Positions 34,897-41,943 of a stretch of DNA of 41,943 nucleotides are shown here, one piece after another (the first letter of the stretch is position 1; every line of letters begins with the position of its first letter). Where the stretch lies: NCBI GenBank assembly GCA_021781115.1, contig JAJXXL010000507.1, positions 1 to 41,943 on the forward strand, given 5' to 3'. A model generated the notes under the pieces. The model was given only the letters and a program-made list of their open reading frames with translations. It was not told the DNA's origin and searched no databases. The translations under genes and the position numbers were made by a program. The stretch is from Planctomycetota bacterium (GTDB taxonomy: Bacteria > Planctomycetota > Planctomycetia > Planctomycetales > Planctomycetaceae).

Positions 34897-35729
34897 GACG
34901 GTCCAATCCTCGTGCGTGCGTGGCAGGTGGGGCCTGCCGACAGAGTTTGTGTAGCGATGCTCAGGGCCGCGGACACTGCGGGGAGCCAGCGCGGCCACCC
35001 GGTGGAGGCGTCCGCACCCACCTCAATCCGATTCGTGTGTGCTCAGCGAAGTCACTGCGCCGGCCCTGGCCTTTTGCGTGCTGACAGGCCCGCCGCCAAC
35101 CCGCCACGGGGACGGCGCACAACGGCGATTTTTCTGCGCCGTCGTTTGCTGCTCGGGCCGAGCGTCGACAGGTCCACAACCAATGGTTCCGTCGATTACT
35201 TGTAGCAAACTTAGCCGTCAAGTTAAAGCCGCCCCAAGCTCAAAGGGGCAAAATCACGAATCAGATACCCGAGATTTTGTGCATGGCGGCATTTGGCCGG
35301 TCGCCATCGGGCTGGAACGATGCCTCAGTTCGCCGATTCGCACGAAACTGAATGCTGTCGCCATCAACCTGTGTCGAAACGGCATTGTGGTCGGGGCAAA
35401 AACAAATCCGAAAAGCGGTTTGTCTTGGTTCGCGTGAACTGAACGAAGTCAGCGGCAGGATTTCAGAAACATCGTCAGGAATAACTTGTTATTCCATAAA
35501 TCGTTGCGGAATGGATGCCGCTGCGGTGTCAGCCAGGGGTGGGGCTTGGGCCCCGGCGGCTGTCGCGGGAATCAATCGCGGTTTATGCATGTCGTGTTTT
35601 GGCGGTTGTTCTGGCTGGCCCGGGGGAGATGTCGCGTCGCGCGGGGCGATATTGTATTATGTGCGGCACAAGAGTGGGCGCTGGTGATGCGCCGCGCGGG
35701 TTTCAAGGTTTCGCCACGAAAAGACTGAC
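34897..35729. other. Intergenic region between carA and the M50/HlyD gene
   Basis: This 833-base divergent gap has no gene I can support. Short frames such as 35039-35437 (+) and 35352-35687 (+) have no conserved motif and no clear ribosome site. It should contain the promoters of carA (minus) and of the M50/HlyD gene (plus), but none is convincing. The palindrome at 35478-35495 is the one clear feature. Confidence 0.5.
35478..35495. repeat. Near-perfect 18-bp palindrome
   Basis: GGAATAAC and GTTATTCC are exact reverse complements separated by TT. It lies about 235 bp before the M50/HlyD start. The AT-rich sequence inside a GC-rich genome suggests an operator or binding site; there is no U-tract to make it a terminator. 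Confidence 0.35.
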
Positions 35730-37952
35730 ATGAGCAGTGCGGCTTCCAACCTGTTGCCCTCGTCGCAGCGGCCCGTGCCGCTCCTGATGCGGGCTGATCT
35801 GAAAATCGAGCGCATTCCGTATCAGAAGGCAAGTTCATGGGTTATCAAGGATCCGATCACGCTGAAGTATTACCGGTTTCAGCCTGAGCAGTATCGCATT
35901 CTCGAACTGCTTGACGGGCAACGAAACTTGGAACAGATCCGCGATGAATTTCATCGCGATTTTCCGGCAGCGAACCTGACACTGGAGGAAATTCAAAGCC
36001 TGATCAGCGACCTGTACCGATCGGGGTTGGCGTACAGCAACCGCCTGGGGCAGGGCGCAGCGCTGCTTAAGCAGAAGCGCGAACAGATGGTCAAAAAACT
36101 TCTGGGAACGCTACGAAACATTCTTTACCTGCGTGTGCCGGGCTGGGATCCAGAACGTACGCTGACGTTTCTGCACCCCTATTTTCAGTGGATGTTCAGC
36201 CCCTTCGGGGTGGTGCTGGCAGTGGGCACGGCCCTGGCCGCCGGCGGATTGCTGGCCGTGCAGTTCGACGAATTTCAACATCGGCTGCCTGAATTCCGAC
36301 AGTTTTTCGGCTGGCCGAACCTGCTGTACATGTGGCTGGTTCTGGGCGCCGCGAAGATCATTCATGAGTTTGGGCATGGACTGACGTGCAATCATTTCGG
36401 AGGCGAATGCCACGAAATGGGGGTGATGCTGCTGGTGTTCAGCCCCTGCCTGTATTGCGATGTTTCCGATTCGTGGATGCTGAAAAACAAATGGAAGCGG
36501 ATCATGATCGGGGCCGCGGGCATGTACATTGAAATCTGGTTGTCGTCGCTGGCAATTTTTGCCTGGTGGTTCACGCAACCGGGGCTGGTGCACCACTTGT
36601 GCCTGAACCTGTTTTTTGTGTCGACGGTCACGACTGTCATTTTCAACGCCAACCCGCTGATGCGGTACGACGGCTACTACATGCTGGCCGATTGGCTGGA
36701 AATTCCCAATCTGCGCCCCAAAGCCGACCGCCTGATGCGCGAAACGTTCGCCTGGTACTGCCTGGGCATTGAAGCCCGGCCCGACCCGTTTATGCCCCAA
36801 CGGGGCAAGGGCTGGTTTATTCTATTTGCGATCGCTTCGGCGATTTACCGGTGGTTCATCCTGTTTGCGATTACCCTGTTTTTTTACACCTTTTTGAAGC
36901 CGTACGGTTTACAAAGCATCGGTGTGGCCATGGCAGTGGTTTCGGTCGTTTCGATCGCCGCATCGCTGGTGTACACGGTGTATCAGCTCATTTCCACCCC
37001 CCGGAGAGACCCCATGAGCACCCGCAAAGTCAGCGTTTCACTGGTTCTGCTCGCCCTGCTGGTGGGGGCGGGACTGATGATTCCCTTCCCGTGGAGCCTC
37101 GAGGCGGCCCTGGTCATTGAGCCGCACGACGTTCAATCGGTGTATGTCGTTACGCCGGGGCGGCTGGTCAGCCTGCATGTCAAGCCGGGCCAAACGGTCA
37201 AGCGGGGCGACCTTCTGGCCAAGTTGACCAATTTTGAAAAGGAGCAGGAGTATCGCCGCCTGCAGCGCGAGGCCGCGGTGCAAAAGATCGAAATTGAATT
37301 GCAACATTCGCTGCAGGAACGGGCCCGCGAAAAGCTCGCCCGCGAAAAGCTGCAAACCATTGAAGAACAGTTGGCCGATTATGCAGACCAGTTGGCCAAG
37401 CTCACGATCGTGGCCCCCTGCGACGGTGTGGTCGTCAGTCCGCCGCGAACCCCCGAACCGAAACTCGACCCGATGCGCGCGAAACTGCCGCGGTGGCATG
37501 GAACGCCGCTTTCTCCGCGAAATCGCGACTGTTTCCTCGAACCGCGAACGCATTTGCTCAGCATTGCCCCCGATGGCAAATTCCAGGCGGTGCTGCTGGT
37601 CGATCAGGCCGACCGCAACGACCTCAGCGAAGGCCAGAAAGTACGGCTCAAGCTCGATCACCTGCCCGAACGGACGTTCAAGGGAAAAATCGCCGACATT
37701 TCCATCCGCCACGTCGATTTCGCACCCCGCGAACTCTCGAACAAGTACGAGGGCGATGTCCCCACAGTCACCGATCCAGAAGGTCGCGAAAAACTGACCA
37801 GCCCCGCCTACCAGGCGTCTGTCGTGCTCGACGAAGATGTGGATCTGTTTCGCTCGGGATTTCGCGGGCGGGCCAAATTTGTCGTGGCGCATCGTTCGGC
37901 AGGAGACTGGCTCGCCCGCTACCTCCGCCGCACGTTTCACTTCCGCCTGTGA
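35730..37952 (+). CDS. PqqD-like, peptidase M50 and HlyD-like fusion membrane protein
   Basis: The product has 740 residues. The N-terminus (about 25-100) resembles a PqqD-like winged helix (ITLKYYRFQPEQYRILELLDG). Then comes a site-2-protease-type membrane domain with HEFGHGLTCNHFGG at about 212 (zinc His, Glu, His) and NPLMRYDGYYMLADWLEI near 310 supplying the third ligand. Several further membrane helices extend to about 425. The last 300 residues form a HlyD-like half: a membrane helix, a biotinyl/lipoyl-like segment (VVTPGRLVSLHVKPGQTVKRGD), a coiled coil, and a beta barrel near 590-740. This combined form is known from planctomycete genomes. It may link protein processing to export. Confidence 0.92.
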   Translation: MSSAASNLLPSSQRPVPLLMRADLKIERIPYQKASSWVIKDPITLKYYRFQPEQYRILELLDGQRNLEQIRDEFHRDFPAANLTLEEIQSLISDLYRSGLAYSNRLGQGAALLKQKREQMVKKLLGTLRNILYLRVPGWDPERTLTFLHPYFQWMFSPFGVVLAVGTALAAGGLLAVQFDEFQHRLPEFRQFFGWPNLLYMWLVLGAAKIIHEFGHGLTCNHFGGECHEMGVMLLVFSPCLYCDVSDSWMLKNKWKRIMIGAAGMYIEIWLSSLAIFAWWFTQPGLVHHLCLNLFFVSTVTTVIFNANPLMRYDGYYMLADWLEIPNLRPKADRLMRETFAWYCLGIEARPDPFMPQRGKGWFILFAIASAIYRWFILFAITLFFYTFLKPYGLQSIGVAMAVVSVVSIAASLVYTVYQLISTPRRDPMSTRKVSVSLVLLALLVGAGLMIPFPWSLEAALVIEPHDVQSVYVVTPGRLVSLHVKPGQTVKRGDLLAKLTNFEKEQEYRRLQREAAVQKIEIELQHSLQERAREKLAREKLQTIEEQLADYADQLAKLTIVAPCDGVVVSPPRTPEPKLDPMRAKLPRWHGTPLSPRNRDCFLEPRTHLLSIAPDGKFQAVLLVDQADRNDLSEGQKVRLKLDHLPERTFKGKIADISIRHVDFAPRELSNKYEGDVPTVTDPEGREKLTSPAYQASVVLDEDVDLFRSGFRGRAKFVVAHRSAGDWLARYLRRTFHFRL

Positions 37953-38071
37953 CGCAGCGTTGCGGGGTCGGCAATGCCAGCGTCTGGGGCATTTGGGGCG
38001 GCGTCCGCCGCTGGCCGGTCACGTTGCGCGGGTGGCGAGGCTGTACGTTGCATGAACTGCTTGAGGTCGAG

Positions 38072-40051
38072 ATGAAGCCAGCAACGTTCGTCAAAGCGGT
38101 CATCCTCATCGTGGCAGGTTGCGCGCACTCCGTTTGCCATGCGCAAGCGATCGTGAACACCGATTTTTCGAAGGGCAGCTTTGAGGCGCAAGGCTGGAAG
38201 CCGCAGGGCGCCTGGGACGTGTTCACCTACCCGCCGCCCGCCGTCCCCAACCCCGGTCCGGTTGCAAGATTCGCTGCGAATCAGCCCGAGGGTTCGCTCA
38301 CAAAAACGTTCGATGAAATCCGAAACCCTGCAAGATTGACGCTGTCGCTCGACTACGGTTGGGGTTGGGGCGACGCCGGTCAAGCGGCTGACGCGGTGGG
38401 GCTGATGCTGCTCGACTCCCGCGGTCACGGCTACATTTTTGAAGTCCACCGGTGCCGGGCAAAATGGGCGGTGCAATGGGCCCGGGTCGAAGACCGCCAG
38501 CCTCCCGGCGACAAAACCTGGGCAACTGAGGAAATTGACGCCACGCAAGCCGCGGTTCGCGACGGGGGTGGCTTGAGCCGCTTGGTCATCACCCGCGAAT
38601 CCGACGGAAGCTGGAGCATCAGCAACTCTGCCTGGAACAAGGGCTCCGGTGGCAGCGTGCGGTTCACCGACACTTCGACAACCTCATTCAGCCAGCTTGT
38701 GCTGCGGGGCACGCACAATTTCGACGAACAGGTCTTCAACAAGATTGTGCTCGCGACCGGCAATCGCGCGGCGGCAGCAGCGACCACCGCAATTCCTGTG
38801 GGAGACTTTCTGAGCAGCCTGGGCGTCGTCACGACTTTTCCCGACCGGGGGCAACCGCTCGCCAACACGATCAGCATGATCCAATACGCGGGGTTTCGTT
38901 GGGTCAGGGGCGGCATCGAGGGGCTGTCGACTTCGGGGCCCACCACGGTGCAGACGTTTCTCGACTTGCACCGGCAGACCGGCGTGCGATTCAGTTGGGG
39001 GCTGGTGAGCGGGGGGACGGACCTCGACAAGCTCCTCACAACCGCCCGGCAACTGGCAACTGCCGACGCCCTGCTGGCCTTTGAAGGGAACAATGAACCC
39101 AATAACTGGGGCGTCACGTACCAGGGCGAGCCGGGCGGGGGCCGCGCGCCATCATGGATGGCGGTCGCGAAGTTACAACGCGATCTGTACCGCGCTGTCA
39201 AAAGCGACCCGATGTTGAACAAGTACCCCGTTTGGTCGATCAGCGAAGGGGGCGCCGAGACGGACAACGTCGGATTGCAGTTTTTGACCATTCCCGTCGG
39301 GGGCGGCGCCCGGCTGCCCGACGGTACGCAGTTTGCCGACTACGCCAACGTACACAACTACATTTACCACCCTGGCGCCCCCGGCCTGGCTGACAACAAA
39401 ACCTGGAATGCCGCCGACCCGACGGCGGCGTGCAAGATCGATGGCCTGTACGGCAATTACGGCGTCACGTGGGGTCGGCATTTTCGCGGTTATTCAGAAA
39501 CCGAATTGCTGACTTTGCCACGCGTGACCACCGAAACCGGCTGCACGATCGCCGACTCGATTACCGAGGAGATCCAGGCGCTGAACCTGCTGAGCATGTA
39601 TCTCGACCAGTTCAAGCGGGGCTGGCGGCATACGGCGGTGTACCTGTTGCGCGACCGCACCGACGAAGGCGGCAATCAGAGCTTCGGATTTTTCAAGCCC
39701 GACTATACACCGCGCAAAGCCGCTCTGTATCTTCACAACCTCACGACGATTCTTGCCGATGCGGGCGCGACAGCCACGCCTGGCCGGCTGAATTACGCGC
39801 TGTCAGAACAGCCTGCCACCGTGCATGAAATGCTGTTGCAAAAGAGCAATGGCGTGTTTCAGCTTGTGGTTTGGGGTGAGCGGCTGAAAGGCGGCGACGA
39901 CATTACGGTGCACTGGGGCGGCGTGCGTGCGGCAGTGAAGGTTTACGACCCGACGCGCGGCACCGACCCGGTTCAAACGACAGACCGGGCCGAGTCGCTG
40001 CAATTGACCGTATCCGACCACCCGTTCGTCATCGCCATTGTGCCCGAGTGA
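38072..40051 (+). CDS. Secreted glycoside hydrolase-like protein
   Basis: The product has 659 residues. The start at 38072 is supported by GAGG just upstream and by a signal peptide (VKAVILIVAGCAHSVCHA); the same frame is open further upstream through the M50/HlyD gene and is not used. Residues 30-220 form a beta-sandwich like a carbohydrate-binding or LamG-type module. The central part looks like a TIM-barrel hydrolase of the GH-A clan: FEGNNEPNNWG offers the acid/base Glu and RVTTETGC the nucleophile Glu. The C-terminal 90 residues form a beta domain. The substrate is unknown; no LPXTG or sortase signal was seen. Confidence 0.8.
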   Translation: MKPATFVKAVILIVAGCAHSVCHAQAIVNTDFSKGSFEAQGWKPQGAWDVFTYPPPAVPNPGPVARFAANQPEGSLTKTFDEIRNPARLTLSLDYGWGWGDAGQAADAVGLMLLDSRGHGYIFEVHRCRAKWAVQWARVEDRQPPGDKTWATEEIDATQAAVRDGGGLSRLVITRESDGSWSISNSAWNKGSGGSVRFTDTSTTSFSQLVLRGTHNFDEQVFNKIVLATGNRAAAAATTAIPVGDFLSSLGVVTTFPDRGQPLANTISMIQYAGFRWVRGGIEGLSTSGPTTVQTFLDLHRQTGVRFSWGLVSGGTDLDKLLTTARQLATADALLAFEGNNEPNNWGVTYQGEPGGGRAPSWMAVAKLQRDLYRAVKSDPMLNKYPVWSISEGGAETDNVGLQFLTIPVGGGARLPDGTQFADYANVHNYIYHPGAPGLADNKTWNAADPTAACKIDGLYGNYGVTWGRHFRGYSETELLTLPRVTTETGCTIADSITEEIQALNLLSMYLDQFKRGWRHTAVYLLRDRTDEGGNQSFGFFKPDYTPRKAALYLHNLTTILADAGATATPGRLNYALSEQPATVHEMLLQKSNGVFQLVVWGERLKGGDDITVHWGGVRAAVKVYDPTRGTDPVQTTDRAESLQLTVSDHPFVIAIVPE

Positions 40052-40337
40052 GCGTACGCCGTACACGCGGTGATCGGGGCCTGCCGTTCTCCATCGCGCG
40101 CCAGCCACGTTTGAAATTTGTGCAACAGGCATTGCCGCGGGTGGGGCGGGCAGATAACCTGAAATTAGCGGCTGCATGTTTCGCGATACCGGGGGCGTGC
40201 CGCACCTGGTCGGCGGTCAACAAATTCAGCCGCGCTCGCAACCCGGCTTGCCGGGCCGAGTGCACGTCGGACTCCGTCGAATTCCACCCCAGCAGACAGA
40301 TTGAGTCAGTCGCCGCAGGCGCGGCGCGGGTCGAGCC

Positions 40338-41024
40338 ATGAACAAACACAATTGTCCCGCGCCAGAATCGGTCGTGACCGAAGCGCCGGCGGGCGAAGGT
40401 GAAGCGGCGCCCGAACTGATCAATCGCATCATTCACGGAGACCGCCAGGCGTTAGCCGAGTTGTTTTCGCAGTATCGCCCGCGGCTGTGGCGGATGGTCA
40501 ATTTTCGACTCGACCCCCAGTTGCAGGGGCGGGTCGACGCCGATGACGTACTGCAAGACGCCTGGCTGAATGCGGTCGACCGCATCGGCTACTTTCTGCG
40601 CGATGCGTCGCAGTCGTCGTTTATCTGGTTCCGGCTGATCGTGCAGCAGACGCTGATCGAACTCCATCGCCGACACCTCGGGGCCGAAAAACGCAATGCT
40701 GCCCGCGACCTGTCGATTCACCATAGCGGCAGCGGCTCGACTTCGACCTGCATGGCGTTTCATTTGCTCGGGCGGTTTTCTTCGCCCAGCAGCGCCGTCC
40801 GCCGCGCCGAATTGACCAGCCAGCTTGATGCGGCCCTGCAAACGCTGAATGCCATCGACCGCGAGGTGCTGGCGCTGCGACATTTCGAGGAGTTGACGAA
40901 CAGCGAAACAGCCCGCGTGCTGCAAATGTCCGAACAGGCGGCCAGCATGCGTTACGTTCGCGCCCTGGGCCGGCTGAAGCAGGTGCTGGAGCAGGTTCCC
41001 GGTTTCAAAGAACCGCCCGCATAA
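40338..41024 (+). CDS. ECF RNA polymerase sigma factor
   Basis: The product has 228 residues. An N-terminal extension of about 30 residues precedes region 2 (ALAELFSQYRPRLWRMVNF and GRVDADDVLQDAWLNAVDRI). A loop with Gly/Ser separates it from region 4 (LNAIDREVLALRHFEELTNS, then a helix-turn-helix). The RLDPQLQGRVDADDVLQ block resembles planctomycete ECF sigma factors. No anti-sigma gene is adjacent; the neighbour is a Ser/Thr kinase 69 bp downstream, so kinase-linked control is plausible. A small hairpin (41015-41031) covers its stop codon. Confidence 0.92.
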   Translation: MNKHNCPAPESVVTEAPAGEGEAAPELINRIIHGDRQALAELFSQYRPRLWRMVNFRLDPQLQGRVDADDVLQDAWLNAVDRIGYFLRDASQSSFIWFRLIVQQTLIELHRRHLGAEKRNAARDLSIHHSGSGSTSTCMAFHLLGRFSSPSSAVRRAELTSQLDAALQTLNAIDREVLALRHFEELTNSETARVLQMSEQAASMRYVRALGRLKQVLEQVPGFKEPPA

Positions 41025-41093
41025 GGCGGGCCGGCTTTCGGGCCGAATGCCCGCGCCGCATCGAACGCCGCAGTACGCGGCGTCAAGCCAGTC

Positions 41094-41943
41094 ATGAATG
41101 AACAGCAGCCGCCGTGCGACGTCGAACTTGATGGCTTTCCCGTCGCGAATGGCGGCGCCAGGACCGCGGCCGATCAAACGCTCGACGGCCTGCTCACGCA
41201 ATTCACCAGCGCATTGCGGCGCGGCGAAACGCCGCAGGTCGAAGACTACCTCCGCTCGTATCCGCATTTCGCCGAGGAAATTCGCGAGCTGTTTCCGCTG
41301 GTGGCGACACTCGAAGGGTGGAAGTCCGACCGCATGGTCGAAACTCTGCGGCGGAGCGTGCCCGACGAATTCTCGCTCAAGCGGCTGGGGCCGTTCCGGC
41401 TGGTGCGTGAAGTGGGGCGGGGGGGCATGGGGGTGGTCTTCGAGGCCGTGCGCGACCGCGGAAGATACGCAGGCAAGCGGCTGGCCGTCAAATTGCTGCC
41501 TTGGCGCGTCCCCGGCGATTTGCTGCCGTGGAAGGCCCGGTTCCATCGCGAAGCGGCGACGATCGCCCGGTTGAGGCACCGCAACATCGTGCGCGTGTAT
41601 GCGTTCGGAACGCATCAGGGCTATTGCTATTACGTGATGCCGCTCATCGATGGCACGGGGCTCGATACCATCATTCGCCGCCTGCGGAGCTACGTGGGTA
41701 GCGGGCCCGCGGCCGACGGTCACTTGGCGGAAGTCGAAGAGGGCGGTGAACTGGCACCCGTCGCGACCTGTCGCGACGACGCGCTATGCGGCCTGCGTCG
41801 CGATTCGTGGCGGCGATTTGCCGAAATCGGCGTTCAGGTCGCGTTGGCGCTCGGTTATGCACATGTCAACGGAGTTGTGCACAATGACGTCAAGCCTGCC
41901 AACTTGCTGTTGACGAAGGGCGGCGAGGTCATCGTGACCGATT
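41094..41943 (+). CDS. Serine/threonine protein kinase (N-terminal part, runs off the window)
   Basis: The first 283 codons are visible; the gene continues beyond the window. The start at 41094 reads MNEQQPPCDVELDGF. Residues 30-85 form an N-terminal helical region (RRGETPQVEDYLRSYPHFAE) that I recall preceding many planctomycete kinases. The kinase domain shows the Gly-rich loop (VREVGRGGMGVVFEA), the Lys (LAVKLLPW), the helix C Glu (FHREAATIARLRH) and the catalytic loop (VVHNDVKPANLLLT). Here Asn replaces the usual Arg of HRD, so it is a non-RD type. An insertion of about 40 residues precedes the catalytic loop. The DFG motif is just reached when the window ends. Probable partner of the upstream sigma factor. 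Confidence 0.92.
   Translation, partial: MNEQQPPCDVELDGFPVANGGARTAADQTLDGLLTQFTSALRRGETPQVEDYLRSYPHFAEEIRELFPLVATLEGWKSDRMVETLRRSVPDEFSLKRLGPFRLVREVGRGGMGVVFEAVRDRGRYAGKRLAVKLLPWRVPGDLLPWKARFHREAATIARLRHRNIVRVYAFGTHQGYCYYVMPLIDGTGLDTIIRRLRSYVGSGPAADGHLAEVEEGGELAPVATCRDDALCGLRRDSWRRFAEIGVQVALALGYAHVNGVVHNDVKPANLLLTKGGEVIVTD

Noticed and set aside
35039-35437. Plus-strand frame in the carA to M50/HlyD gap
   Set aside because: No recognisable domain, no clear ribosome site, and composition like the surrounding non-coding DNA.
40452-41723. Long minus-strand frame (423 codons)
   Set aside because: It is antisense to the sigma factor and kinase genes, both with strong family motifs.

Overview
The window looks like chromosomal DNA of a GC-rich planctomycete, possibly Pirellulales-like; this is an inference from gene content, with no rRNA marker present. 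The signs are an ECF sigma factor beside a Ser/Thr kinase with a planctomycete-style N-terminal region, a peptidase M50 protein fused to a HlyD-like half, an FHA plus PQQ-propeller membrane protein, and a housekeeping block (purD, polA, coaE, rho, ribH, nusB) interleaved with large exported proteins of unknown role. No tRNA, rRNA or CRISPR array was seen.

Layout. 1-3537 (+): the end of an ABC ATPase gene, an ABC-2 permease and a membrane-anchored partner. 3538-3670: a convergent gap with two strong inverted repeats. 3671-5510 (-): a three-gene accessory cassette headed by a TIGR04255-type protein. 5787-13455 (-): three overlapping genes (FHA/PQQ protein, family 5 solute-binding-like protein, exported protein). 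13590-18388 (-): coaE, rho, ribH, nusB, a small membrane protein and a zinc alcohol dehydrogenase. 18761-23699 (-): purD, a HAD hydrolase and polA. 23926-25819: a complete IS1182-like insertion sequence with perfect 20-bp terminal inverted repeats, inserted just upstream of the purD promoter. 26261-30114 (+): a tight operon of a 59-residue DPGSGS membrane protein, a SAM methyltransferase and a membrane-anchored sulfatase/phosphatase-superfamily enzyme, probably acting on cell-surface polymers. 30221-34896 (-): carA, a LUD-domain protein, a HAD hydrolase, then an overlapping ATPase/TOPRIM-like pair resembling anti-phage modules. 35730-41943 (+): a PqqD-like/M50/HlyD fusion, a secreted glycoside hydrolase, an ECF sigma factor and the start of a Ser/Thr kinase gene that runs off the window.

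The best candidates for an undescribed system are the ATPase/TOPRIM-like pair (30221-32135), the TIGR04255 triad (3671-5510) and the DPGSGS/methyltransferase/sulfatase operon (26261-30114). The FHA/PQQ/solute-binding triad (5787-13455) is also a coherent, tightly coupled set without an assigned role. Family names come from motif recognition by eye; no database search was run.
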